DNA from: Methanoprimaticola sp047501175
GTDB lineage: Archaea; Thermoplasmatota; Thermoplasmata; Methanomassiliicoccales; Methanomethylophilaceae
DNA: 64,000 bases
Reading direction: 5' to 3'
Assembly (NCBI RefSeq): GCF_047501175.1
Contig: NZ_JBEQWH010000008.1
Span: 1 to 64,000, forward strand
A program made the translations under genes and the position numbers. The notes under the pieces are model-generated. The model did no database searches, was not told the DNA's origin, and saw nothing but the letters and a program-made list of their open reading frames with translations. This document shows, in pieces, positions 35,261-43,755 of this stretch (position 1 is the first letter of the stretch; every line of letters begins with the position of its first letter).

Positions 35261-35581
35261 ATGGCTACGACATACTTCGAGGCTATGAGGGACCACGGGT
35301 TCTCGTACAACACGACCGCATCCGTGCGCAAGTCCTTGGTCTGTCCCAGGTGCGGGTTCACGTTCTCGCTGGTCTACGCGAGGACCTTCGCATGCCAGGG
35401 ATGCTCCGAAGCGGCACGTGGCTGCCCCAAGGTGCGTTGCTCCAGATGCGACCATGAGTTCCCCATAGAGTCCTCCGCGGATGTCCATGGGCGTGTCCAG
35501 GAGAGGACGCTCGCGGATCACATGGGTTCGATAATCACGACCCGCAACGGTGATCTGGGCATCGTTTCTACCAGACGTTGA
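35261..35581 (+). CDS. Cys-rich zinc-ribbon protein of the methyltransferase cassette (copy 2)
   Basis: A 106-residue twin of the protein at 30563-30883. The central block CPRCGFTFSLVYARTFACQG is identical, and GCPKVRCSRCDHEFPIES and VQERTLADHM keep the pattern. Most changes lie in the N-terminal 30 residues and at the last few. The start was chosen at ATG 35261; an ATG at 35252 is also in frame, preceded by AAGGTGA. Confidence 0.78.
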   Translation: MATTYFEAMRDHGFSYNTTASVRKSLVCPRCGFTFSLVYARTFACQGCSEAARGCPKVRCSRCDHEFPIESSADVHGRVQERTLADHMGSIITTRNGDLGIVSTRR

Positions 35582-35649
35582 ATCAGTCAGTGTTTTTCTC
35601 CGAAACGTCTTTCCCGGGTCGCTTCGCATCTTGTCGCGCCCGGCCCCCC

Positions 35650-37533
35650 TCATTCCATCGTGTACTTCGATGCGGGAACGTCGATCTCGAACGCTGTCCC
35701 GGTCGTGCGGGGCACGTACTTTATCGAGAATCCGGACGCCGTCACGATGTTGTATATCAGGAACATCCCGAACTTCCCCTCGTAGACGAGGTCGAATATG
35801 TTGGCCCTCATGTCCGGGTCGATGCCGATCCCGTTGTCCTCGTATATGATCTTCAGGGACCCGTCAACTATCGTGCACTTGATCGTGATCTCGGACGTGT
35901 ACTCCCCATGGACCACGGAGTTGACGAACAGCTGTCTGAACACCGATGGGAACGCGGGGTCAGCCAGGACCTTGATGCCGTTGGTGCGTATGTTCACCTT
36001 GAAATCCGCGGACACGGTGAAGTTCCTCGCCTCGCGCGCCGCGTCGTTCAGGTCGATCCAGATGGGCTGCATCATGCCGACGTTCTTGTAGTCGGCCATG
36101 AAGAGTATGGTCTCGTTCAGCTTGTCCACCGCAACGACCTTGTCGTCGGAGAGGCCCGGCCGGGCCATCAGCAGGAAGGGCCTTGCGGTCAGTAGGCTGT
36201 CGAGGACGGGCCCCTCGAGTATGGAGACATGCTCCTTCACTCTGGATGCGACCTCGTCCAGCCTCATGAGGTCGGTGACGTCGGTCATTATCACGGTGAA
36301 CCCGGGGTGCATGTCCTCCGCTCCCGCCGTGCTGTAGACCGTGATCGAGTAGCTCCGTGTCTTGTTCCCGACCTTCGTGGACACCCCGCCCTTCAGGGAC
36401 ATGCCCCCGTGGGTGCGGAGACGGTTTACCAGATCTATGATCGTCTGCATCTGGGGGGTCTTTATGGATTCGGCGATAACCGGCAGTTCCACCTCCTGGT
36501 CGAGTCCCATCGCACGGATGCCGACCCTGTTCAGGAACGCGAGGTCCATCTCGGTGGTTATGAAGGCCAGTCCGATGGGACCCACCTCGGTGAGCTCCTT
36601 GACGACCTGCGCAGGGGCGCTGTACATCTTCAGCGTCTCGCGTCTGACGAACATGGAGAACATCTCCCCCAGGAGAAGGCTGAGCTGGCTCTCGTCGGAG
36701 TTGGTGTACTCGCTCTCCTTGTTGGCCACCCCTCCGGTCCCTATGATCCCCCCGTCCTCCGCGAACAGCGGCACGAGGAGGATCCTCTTTAGTGCCATGT
36801 GCCCCTCGGGTATGCCTTTCTTCAGGAGTCTGCAGTCCCCCTCATAGTCGTTTATGATGACGGACTTGCCGTTGCGTATCGGATCTCCCCAGACCCCGGT
36901 GGTGTCCAGTGCGAACTCCACGGGGTAGTTGGTGATGTCGCACCTCTTCATGGCGCCCTTCGACCAGGCGAGCATCCTCAGCATCCGCCTGTCCTTGTCG
37001 TACCTGGCCACGAACCCGGAGTCGCTCTTCGTGATCTCGACCGCGGTCTCCAGGGCGTAGTTGACTATCTCGGAGAAATCCTTGTCCGACATCTTCGCCA
37101 TCTCCACCAGGGAGGCAAGCCTCTTCATGCTGGTGAGACGGTCCGCGGACGCGTGCGCACGCTCGACGGTGATCACGGTCCGGTCGCATATGTTCTTGAA
37201 GTACTCCAACGGGTCCTTCCCGTTGCGGTCGACGAACCCTGCCACCCCGTCGTTTATGGCCTCGGAGAGCATGTCGACGTCCGCCTGCTTCGTCACCAGC
37301 AGGACCGGTGTAGAGAGTCCCGCGCGGTCCATCGTCCTGATCATGTCCCTGATGTCGTTGTCAGCGGAGTGGTCGAACAGGACGATGTCCACCGCGGTCG
37401 CCCCCAGCGTCACCATCGCGGCCCCGACCGAGTTGACCGGTGTGACCTTGATCGACGATTCAAGGTGCGGGATGAACTTCAGGGACAGGTTCGTGAACCC
37501 CTTGTCGGTGCTGACTAGCAGGAGACTGTACAT
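35650..37533 (-). CDS. receiver-GAF-PAS-HATPase sensory protein
   Basis: A 627-residue signal-transduction protein. A receiver-like domain (residues 1-115, with Asp near 54 in VLFDHS) is followed by a GAF domain (about 140-290), a PAS-like domain (about 300-425) and a C-terminal HATPase_c domain (N box FVNSVVHGE, G1 box EDNGIGIDPD, GKFGMFL). I do not see a clear H-box histidine: the helix before the ATPase domain reads RVKEHVSILEGPVLDSL without the usual F-x-H-E-(L/I)-R-x-P. The start was chosen at ATG 37533; upstream residues look like untranslated leader. It is divergent from the next gene. Confidence 0.78.
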   Translation of the reverse strand: MYSLLLVSTDKGFTNLSLKFIPHLESSIKVTPVNSVGAAMVTLGATAVDIVLFDHSADNDIRDMIRTMDRAGLSTPVLLVTKQADVDMLSEAINDGVAGFVDRNGKDPLEYFKNICDRTVITVERAHASADRLTSMKRLASLVEMAKMSDKDFSEIVNYALETAVEITKSDSGFVARYDKDRRMLRMLAWSKGAMKRCDITNYPVEFALDTTGVWGDPIRNGKSVIINDYEGDCRLLKKGIPEGHMALKRILLVPLFAEDGGIIGTGGVANKESEYTNSDESQLSLLLGEMFSMFVRRETLKMYSAPAQVVKELTEVGPIGLAFITTEMDLAFLNRVGIRAMGLDQEVELPVIAESIKTPQMQTIIDLVNRLRTHGGMSLKGGVSTKVGNKTRSYSITVYSTAGAEDMHPGFTVIMTDVTDLMRLDEVASRVKEHVSILEGPVLDSLLTARPFLLMARPGLSDDKVVAVDKLNETILFMADYKNVGMMQPIWIDLNDAAREARNFTVSADFKVNIRTNGIKVLADPAFPSVFRQLFVNSVVHGEYTSEITIKCTIVDGSLKIIYEDNGIGIDPDMRANIFDLVYEGKFGMFLIYNIVTASGFSIKYVPRTTGTAFEIDVPASKYTME

Positions 37534-37682
37534 TTTATGGACCTCTATGGAGCGATTGCTTGCTGTTTCCGTATGCGTTACAGGGATGATAACCTTGCCG
37601 ACTCTCCAGGCTGTCTGGACGGGTAGTCCGGGACGGCGTCGGGGGCAACACCGTTTAATCGCACCTCGGATATCCGTCCGGC

Positions 37683-38444
37683 GTGATACGCAATACATTC
37701 GTTCTCCTGCCCTCGGTCGGAGCCAAGAAGGAAAGGGCCATCTGGGAATCGGGGGTCAGGACGTGGGACGACTTCGTGTCGTCCGAGAGCGTCTGCACCA
37801 TGAAGCCACAGGCCAAGGAGAGGAACGACATCATCCTGACCCAGGCCATGGAGCTGATGGACGACGGCGAATGTGGCGCATTGGCCGACATGACCCCGAG
37901 GTCGGAGCACTGGAGGCTCTTCGGCGATTTCAGGGAGGGGGCAAAGTACCTCGACATCGAGACGGACGGTCTCAGCAGGGACGCCCTCGTGACGCTCGTG
38001 ACCGTCCATTCCCCGAAGGAGACGGTGACGCTCACGGAAGGGATCGACCTCTCCCCCGAGACCCTCGCCGATGCCCTGGATGGCACCGAGATCCTGGTCA
38101 CGTTCAACGGGAGCTGCTTCGACGTCCCGGTCCTCAGGAACAGCTTTCCCGAGGTGGACCTGGACATCCCGCAGTTCGACCTCCGCTTCGCATCGAGGAA
38201 GGTCGGGTACCGCGGCGGCCTGAAGCCGCTGGAGATGGACCTGGGGATCCGCAGGGAGGAGGACATCGACGGAATGGACGGGGCGGACGCGGTCAGGCTC
38301 TGGCACGCATGGGCCCGTCACGACGACCGTGACTCCCTGGACACCCTGACGGAGTACAACCGTGCGGACACCGTCAACCTGGAGAGGATCGCGGACGTGA
38401 TCTACGGAAGGCTGGTGAGGGAACATGCAGGGTTCGTCTGGTGA
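37683..38444 (+). CDS. RNase H-like (DEDD) exonuclease, YprB-type
   Basis: A 253-residue protein. After an N-terminal region with a helix-hairpin-like GAKKERAIWESGV, the DEDD exonuclease fold shows YLDIETDG (about residue 89), TFNGSCFDVPVL (about 140) and YNRADTVNL (about 227), giving the four acidic metal ligands. It starts at GTG and overlaps the downstream DHH gene by 20 bases, suggesting joint action in nucleic-acid turnover. Confidence 0.82.
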   Translation: MIRNTFVLLPSVGAKKERAIWESGVRTWDDFVSSESVCTMKPQAKERNDIILTQAMELMDDGECGALADMTPRSEHWRLFGDFREGAKYLDIETDGLSRDALVTLVTVHSPKETVTLTEGIDLSPETLADALDGTEILVTFNGSCFDVPVLRNSFPEVDLDIPQFDLRFASRKVGYRGGLKPLEMDLGIRREEDIDGMDGADAVRLWHAWARHDDRDSLDTLTEYNRADTVNLERIADVIYGRLVREHAGFVW

Positions 38445-39837
38445 CCTCAAGCGCATGGGCCGTGACCTGGCCGTCGCGGCGGATGCGCTGAGGGATGCGG
38501 ACACCGTGCGCATCGTCACCCACATAGACGCCGACGGCATCTCCGCGGGGGCGATCGCGGACATGACCCTCGAGAGGATGGGCAAGAGCCATACCATAGG
38601 ATTCGAGAAGAAGATCACCGATGACGTCGTGGCGAGCATCAACTCCTCCGAGGAGGATGTCGTGTGGGTATGCGACCTCGGCAGCGGGTATCTGTCCGAG
38701 TTCGACCGCAGCGGGCTCATAATCACCGACCATCACGTCCCGGACCCCAGGAGGAGAGGGTCCCAGACCGTGCTCGACGGGTTCGGGACGGTCCATCACA
38801 TAAACCCTCACTGCTACGGGATCGACGGGTCCTACGAGGTCTGCGGGGCGGGGATGACCTATCTCCTCTCCAAGGAGGTCGACCCGTCCAACGTGGACCT
38901 CGCGTATCTCGCCGTGATCGGCGCCGTGGGGGACTTCCAGGATTCGAACCATCAGCGCCTCGTGGGTCTGAACCGGACGATCCTGGGGGATGCCGTGACG
39001 AACGGCGATGTGATCGTGGAGGAGGACCTGAGGTACTTCGGCAGGGACACCCGTCCCATCAACCAGTATCTGCAGTATTCGTCCGAGCCATCGATCCCGG
39101 GCGTCAGCGACAACCCGAAGGGCTGCATGGAGTTCCTCGACATCCTCGGGATCCTGATGAAGGACGGGGGGAGATGGCGCGTATGGACCGGTCTGACCCA
39201 GGAGGAGAGGGAGCGTGCGATCGACAGGATATCGGAGCTGTTGGGTCCCGAACTCTCGGAGAGGGCGTTCGGGGAGATGTACAGGGTCACCCGCTACGAG
39301 TCGGGCACCGGACTGGGGGATTCCAAGGAGTTCGCCACAGTCCTGAACTCCTGCGGACGTTACGACGATGCGGAGACCGGACTGAGGGTATGCAGGGGCG
39401 ACATAGCCGCCCTGAAGGTCGCCGAGGAGAACAGGGCCGAGCATAGGAAGCACATCTCGTCCGCCCTCTCGTACATCAGGGAGAACCATCTCCTCAGGGA
39501 GAGGAGGTTCATCCAGTGGTTCGATGCGGGATCGGGCGTGAGGGAGACGGTGGTCGGCATCGTCGCCGGCATGCTCCTTTCGTCCGACGACTGCAGGCGC
39601 AACATCCCGATAATCGCGTTCGCGGATTCCGACGACGGGGTGAAGGTCTCCGCCAGGGCCAACAGGGACCTCGTCGACAGGGGTCTGGACCTGTCCTCGG
39701 TCATGAAGACCGCGGCGGAGATCGTCGGAGGGTTCGGAGGCGGGCACACCGTGGCGGCCGGGGCGACGATACCTCCCGACAGGAAGGACGAGTTCCTGGA
39801 CATCGTCGAGGACCTGGTGTCCTCGCAGATCGAGTGA
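38425..39837 (+). CDS. DHH-family phosphoesterase, archaeal RecJ-like
   Basis: A 470-residue DHH/DHHA1 protein. The motifs are THIDADGISAGA near residue 33, VCDLGSGY near residue 84, IITDHHVPD near residue 97 and the C-terminal GGFGGGHTVAAGATIP. This is the architecture of archaeal RecJ-like (GAN-type) single-strand exonucleases. Overlap with the DEDD exonuclease gene suggests an operon for DNA or RNA processing. Confidence 0.88.
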   Translation: MQGSSGDLKRMGRDLAVAADALRDADTVRIVTHIDADGISAGAIADMTLERMGKSHTIGFEKKITDDVVASINSSEEDVVWVCDLGSGYLSEFDRSGLIITDHHVPDPRRRGSQTVLDGFGTVHHINPHCYGIDGSYEVCGAGMTYLLSKEVDPSNVDLAYLAVIGAVGDFQDSNHQRLVGLNRTILGDAVTNGDVIVEEDLRYFGRDTRPINQYLQYSSEPSIPGVSDNPKGCMEFLDILGILMKDGGRWRVWTGLTQEERERAIDRISELLGPELSERAFGEMYRVTRYESGTGLGDSKEFATVLNSCGRYDDAETGLRVCRGDIAALKVAEENRAEHRKHISSALSYIRENHLLRERRFIQWFDAGSGVRETVVGIVAGMLLSSDDCRRNIPIIAFADSDDGVKVSARANRDLVDRGLDLSSVMKTAAEIVGGFGGGHTVAAGATIPPDRKDEFLDIVEDLVSSQIE

Positions 39838-39918
39838 CGCTCGTATCCATGCAATTCAAAACGTTGGAAATAACCCTTAAATACCGTATCGGGGCATCCT
39901 GAGGTCGAGGTATCAAAA

Positions 39919-40086
39919 ATGGCAGTGACTGTCAATGGATCCGACTGTGTTGCATGTGGAGCCTGTGCCGACGTGTGTCCCGAGGGTGCCATCACCATCG
40001 AGGACATCGCGGTCATCGATGCCGGTAAATGCGTCGACTGCGGCGCATGCATCGACGAGTGCCCCGCCAGCTGTATCACTGAGTGA
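39919..40086 (+). CDS. small 2[4Fe-4S] ferredoxin
   Basis: A 55-residue ferredoxin with two C-x2-C-x2-C-x3-C motifs (CVACGACADVCP and CVDCGACIDECP), each holding a 4Fe-4S cluster. It is a soluble electron carrier. A TATA element CTTAAATACC near 39876 lies upstream. The gene is monocistronic. It is closely related to the 54-residue ferredoxin at 60486-60650. Confidence 0.93.
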   Translation: MAVTVNGSDCVACGACADVCPEGAITIEDIAVIDAGKCVDCGACIDECPASCITE

Positions 40087-40207
40087 TCAGGGCGACCCAA
40101 TGCACTGGGACAAACTTCTTACACCACATTTTCTCGGACTTAACGGCTTCTGACTTCCGCTGTCGAAGGGGTTAGTATTTTACCGTGACCGTTGCGATTC
40201 CCATCCC

Positions 40208-40918
40208 ATGTCAGACATCCTGAGCAAGAACAAGGAATATGCGGCCGTCATGAAAGAGGTCCTCCGCCTCAGAGGGGAGCCCGTCGCGATAAGGCTCGTG
40301 AGGAAGGGCGAGGAGTTCCCCGAGGGGTACGAGGAGCCCGAGTCGCAGGTCAGCCACTGTCAGGCCGTCTTCAGGGCGAAGGCCGGCGAGTCCTTCAAGC
40401 TCCCCCTGTCCAGCCAGAACTGCATGGTCGGGGCGTCCGCCCTGAACATGGCCCCCACCCCGGAGAAGGTCGCCACAGGGGACTTCCATGCAGGGATAGG
40501 CATGCACGATTCTCCCGCCGCGGCCGCTAAGATGATCGCGGACAGGAAGATCGTCCCGTTCGAGTCCCAGGGAGAGGTCGTCTGTCCCCTGGGTGAGGCG
40601 GACTTCGTACCCGATGTGGTCACCATTGAGGACATCCCGGAGCGTTGCTACTGGGTGGTCCCGCTGTCCACCGCCGAGACCGGAGGCCGCGTGGAGTTCT
40701 CGACGTCCCCGTTCCAGTGTGCTTGCGAGGACATCACCGCCATGCCGATCGTCACGGGGAAGCCCAACATCTCCCTGGGATGCTTCGGATGCAGGAAGAA
40801 GACCAGCATGGCCGCAGACGAGATGGCCGTGGGGATCCCGTACGCCATGATCCCCGGTTTCGTGGATCACCTCAGGCGCTATGCGGACACCGTGATGACC
40901 AAGGCCAAGCGCGACTGA
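40208..40918 (+). CDS. DUF169-family protein
   Basis: A 236-residue protein of the DUF169 family, common in methanogens and other anaerobes. It has conserved Cys residues in SHCQAVF, SQNCMVGA, FQCACED and GCFGCRKKT; the last is the family hallmark. The Cys distribution suggests metal or cluster binding, but no activity is established. It is transcribed alone, upstream of the mcr operon. Confidence 0.82.
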   Translation: MSDILSKNKEYAAVMKEVLRLRGEPVAIRLVRKGEEFPEGYEEPESQVSHCQAVFRAKAGESFKLPLSSQNCMVGASALNMAPTPEKVATGDFHAGIGMHDSPAAAAKMIADRKIVPFESQGEVVCPLGEADFVPDVVTIEDIPERCYWVVPLSTAETGGRVEFSTSPFQCACEDITAMPIVTGKPNISLGCFGCRKKTSMAADEMAVGIPYAMIPGFVDHLRRYADTVMTKAKRD

Positions 40919-41005
40919 GCCAGAGTATCATAGTCTACGATATTCGTATTACTAACTGTTCACGAATCAGAGTGGGCTTATGCATCCAACTGATTCGATG
41001 AAACC

Positions 41006-41097
41006 TTTTAAATACAGGAAGGGTGGGCCGGGCACGGATTCCGGCTCCACGCCCCCCTTCCAGCAGTGTTCCCTCAGGCTGGCTATGTAATTTTTTT
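41006..41097 (+). ncRNA. candidate short RNA or leader with terminator upstream of mcr
   Basis: A TATA-like TTTTAAATAC (41006-41015) is followed by a long imperfect hairpin (GGAAGGG 41017-41023 with CCCTTCC 41055-41061). A second hairpin follows (CCAGC 41060-41064 with GCTGG 41078-41082), ending near a T7 run (41091-41097). A transcript from this promoter would start near 41038, so it would contain only the second hairpin and T-run, about 60 bases. The mcr promoter follows directly. It could be a small RNA or a second, attenuated mcr promoter. Confidence 0.4.
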
Positions 41098-41113
41098 GAG
41101 GTTTTTCCAATTC

Positions 41114-41123
41114 TTTTATATTG
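41114..41123 (+). promoter_or_regulatory. mcr operon TATA box
   Basis: TTTTATATTG lies about 80 bases before mcrB. Transcription would start near 41148, giving a leader of about 50 bases with a small GGTC/GACC hairpin (about 41158-41174) and a strong AAGGAGG. Confidence 0.65.
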
Positions 41124-41197
41124 TCCTAAAAGGTTGCCCTGACTGCAAGGGGTAAGCGGTCTCGAGAGGGACCGTCTATAGAACAAGGAGGTATGAA

Positions 41198-42532
41198 ATG
41201 CCAAAATACGAGGACGTAGTCGACTTGTATGACGACCGCGGAAAGCGCATTGCCAAAGACATTCCGCTCGAAGCCATCAGTCCGCTGCGCAACAACGCGA
41301 TCAAGAAGATCGTGTCCCTGACCAAGAGGACGTGCGCCGTCAGCCTGGCCGGCATCGAGAAGTCTCTGAAAACCGGCAGCATGACCGGCGGAGGAGTCAT
41401 CATCCAGGGAAAAGAGATCGACATCCCGCTCGTCGAGAACGCGGACAAGATCGCAGAGGCAGTCAAAGAGGCCATCCAGGTCTACGAGGGAGATGGAACC
41501 ACCGTCACCGTCAAGACCGGCGGAAAGAACCTCGTCGCTGTCGTTCCCGAGGTCAGGATGGACGCGGGTGTCGAGTACACCACTGGTTTCACCACCGTTG
41601 CCGCAGCCACCACCGAGACTATCATTGACATGTTTGACATCCCCATGTACAAGGCCAACATGGTTAAGGCCGCAGTATGGGGAAGGTACCCCCAGACCAT
41701 CACCTTCCAGGGAGCCAACGTCAAATCCATCCTCGAGGTTCCTCAGAACAACGAGGGAGCTGGATTCGCTCTCAGGAACATCATGGCCAACCACGTCGTC
41801 GCTCTCGTCGACAGGAACGCCATGCAGGGAACCGCCCTCTCTGCCATCTACGAGCAGTGCGGATCCTACGAGATGGGTGACCTCATCGGTAACTTCGAGA
41901 GGGGTGGCCTGCTGAGCCTTGCATACCAGGGACTCAACGCAAACAACATGCTCTACAGCATCGTCAAAAAGAACGGAAAGACCGGAACCGTCGGATCCGT
42001 TATCGAGTCCCTCATGGAGAGGGCAATCGACGACGGAGTCATCCGCGTGAAAGAGACCCTGCCTTCCGGATACAAGGTGTACACCACCGACGATCTCCCC
42101 AAGTGGAACGCCTACGCTGCAACCGGAATGGTCGCCGCTATCATGGTGAACGTCGGAGCCGCCAGGGCCGCCCAGGGTGTCCCCGGTACCATCCTGTACT
42201 ACAACGACCTTCTCGAGCACGAGTCCGGCCTCCCCGGAGCGGACTTCGGACGTTCTGAGGGAGTCGGAGTCGGAATGTCCTTCTTCTCTCACTCCATCTA
42301 CGGTGGAGGAGGACCTGGACTGTTCCACGGTAACCACGTCGTTACCAGGCACGCCAAGGGAGTTCTCATCCCCGCAGTTACCGCCGGTAACTGTCTCGAT
42401 GGCGGAACCCAGACCTTCTCTGCTGAGGCCACTTCCGGTCTGTTCAAAGAGGTCTTCGGTGACATGGCTGAGTTCAGGCAGCCCATGCAGTACGTCGCTG
42501 CTGAGGCCAAGAAAATGAAGAAGAAACTCTGA
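41198..42532 (+). CDS. mcrB: methyl-coenzyme M reductase beta subunit
   Basis: A 444-residue beta subunit of MCR, which makes methane and the heterodisulfide from methyl-CoM and coenzyme B. The start MPKYEDVVDLYDDRGK and the closing GGGGPGLFHGNHVVTRHAKG region are typical; the latter contributes to the F430 and substrate channel. It has the strong codon bias of a highly expressed gene. It is first in the order B-D-G-A; mcrC, found between D and G in many other methanogens, lies in the cluster at 51285-51902 instead. Confidence 0.97.
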   Translation: MPKYEDVVDLYDDRGKRIAKDIPLEAISPLRNNAIKKIVSLTKRTCAVSLAGIEKSLKTGSMTGGGVIIQGKEIDIPLVENADKIAEAVKEAIQVYEGDGTTVTVKTGGKNLVAVVPEVRMDAGVEYTTGFTTVAAATTETIIDMFDIPMYKANMVKAAVWGRYPQTITFQGANVKSILEVPQNNEGAGFALRNIMANHVVALVDRNAMQGTALSAIYEQCGSYEMGDLIGNFERGGLLSLAYQGLNANNMLYSIVKKNGKTGTVGSVIESLMERAIDDGVIRVKETLPSGYKVYTTDDLPKWNAYAATGMVAAIMVNVGAARAAQGVPGTILYYNDLLEHESGLPGADFGRSEGVGVGMSFFSHSIYGGGGPGLFHGNHVVTRHAKGVLIPAVTAGNCLDGGTQTFSAEATSGLFKEVFGDMAEFRQPMQYVAAEAKKMKKKL

Positions 42533-42540
42533 GGTGTGAT

Positions 42541-42975
42541 ATGTCGAGTGCTTCTAGTCCCGCGGCAGAATACGCCGGAGCGCCTCTCCCCGAGGTGCAG
42601 ATCATCACCAACCGTCTTCTCAGTGCTGAGACGACAGAGCTGGTACTGAACGCCTTGGATGTTATCAAGGGCATCAGGCAAATCAACATGACCGGTGAAA
42701 GCCTCCCCAAGACCATAAACAACGGTCCTGGAAAGGGACTTCAGAACAACCATACCGAAAGGAAGATAATCCACGTCGGTGGGCAGGAGGTCGAGCTCCG
42801 CTATCTCGTCGGAGCGTTCTATATAGAGCTCGAGGTCGAGAGCGAGGAGGAGCTGGATTCCAAGCTCGAGGAGATCAAGGCCGCATGCAACGCGAACATC
42901 GAGCACGGCTACACTCTCCAGGTTGGAAGGTACTCGAAATACAAACCTACACTACATGATTACAGGAGTGCATAA
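42541..42975 (+). CDS. mcrD: methyl-coenzyme M reductase operon protein D
   Basis: A 144-residue McrD, an assembly-associated protein not part of the final hexamer. It shows the family's PLPEVQIITNRLLSAET start and the central PKTINNGPGKG...HTERKIIHV region. It starts eight bases after mcrB and is one base from mcrG. Confidence 0.92.
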   Translation: MSSASSPAAEYAGAPLPEVQIITNRLLSAETTELVLNALDVIKGIRQINMTGESLPKTINNGPGKGLQNNHTERKIIHVGGQEVELRYLVGAFYIELEVESEEELDSKLEEIKAACNANIEHGYTLQVGRYSKYKPTLHDYRSA

Positions 42976-42976
42976 A

Positions 42977-43750
42977 ATGGCATACAAGAGGCAGTTCTAT
43001 CCGGGAACCACTGTGCCCGCCAAGAACAGGCGCAGATACATGGACCCCAAGGTCAAACTGAAGAAACTCCGTGACGTCGCCATGGACGATGTCGTCAGGA
43101 TCATGGGACACAGGAACCCTGGAGAGGATTACAAGTCCATCCACCCCCCCATAGAGGAGGGAAAGGAGCCCGATTGCCCCATCAGGCAGCTCGTTGTCCC
43201 CATCGAGGGAGCAAAGCACGGAGACCGTGTCAGGTACATCCAGTTCACTGACTCCGTCTACTTCGCCCCCATCTCGCCCTACCAGAGGGCATGGATGTAC
43301 CTCTCCAGGTACAGGGGAGTCGACACCGGAACCCTTTCCGGAAGGCAGATCATCGAGGTCCGTGAGAGAGACCTTGAGGTCATGGCCAAAGAGATGATCG
43401 ACAATGAGACCTTCGACCCCGCCCTCACCGGTATCAGGGGAGCAACCGTTCACGGACACGCGTGCCGTCTCGACGAGCACGGACTCATGTTCGACGGCTG
43501 GCAGAGGTACGTCTGGGACGACGCCAAGAAAGAGGTCGTCTACGTCAAGGACCAGGTCGCCATTCCCATCGACAGGAGGATCTCCGTCGGAAAGCCCGCG
43601 GACATGTCCGACCTTAAGAAGAGGACCACCATCTTCAGAGCCGACGGTGTCGACATGAGAGATGACAAAGAGGTCACCATGTATGGCCTTAGGATCCACA
43701 AGCTGAGGACCCTCGGCGGCTACCAGCCGTGGAAGGTCAAGGGAGAGTGA
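42977..43750 (+). CDS. mcrG: methyl-coenzyme M reductase gamma subunit
   Basis: A 257-residue gamma subunit, starting MAYKRQFYPGTTVPAKNRRR, with the conserved LMGHRNPGEDY-like segment (here IMGHRNPGEDY near residue 40). The start was chosen at ATG 42977, directly after the mcrD stop; the frame is open upstream within mcrD. It contributes to binding coenzyme F430 in the hexamer. Confidence 0.97.
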   Translation: MAYKRQFYPGTTVPAKNRRRYMDPKVKLKKLRDVAMDDVVRIMGHRNPGEDYKSIHPPIEEGKEPDCPIRQLVVPIEGAKHGDRVRYIQFTDSVYFAPISPYQRAWMYLSRYRGVDTGTLSGRQIIEVRERDLEVMAKEMIDNETFDPALTGIRGATVHGHACRLDEHGLMFDGWQRYVWDDAKKEVVYVKDQVAIPIDRRISVGKPADMSDLKKRTTIFRADGVDMRDDKEVTMYGLRIHKLRTLGGYQPWKVKGE

Positions 43751-43755
43751 TTACC

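Noticed and set aside
41017..41061. tRNA-like stem upstream of mcr
   Set aside because: The stem resembles an acceptor stem but there is no T-loop GTTCRA motif, no D-arm and no anticodon arm on either strand.
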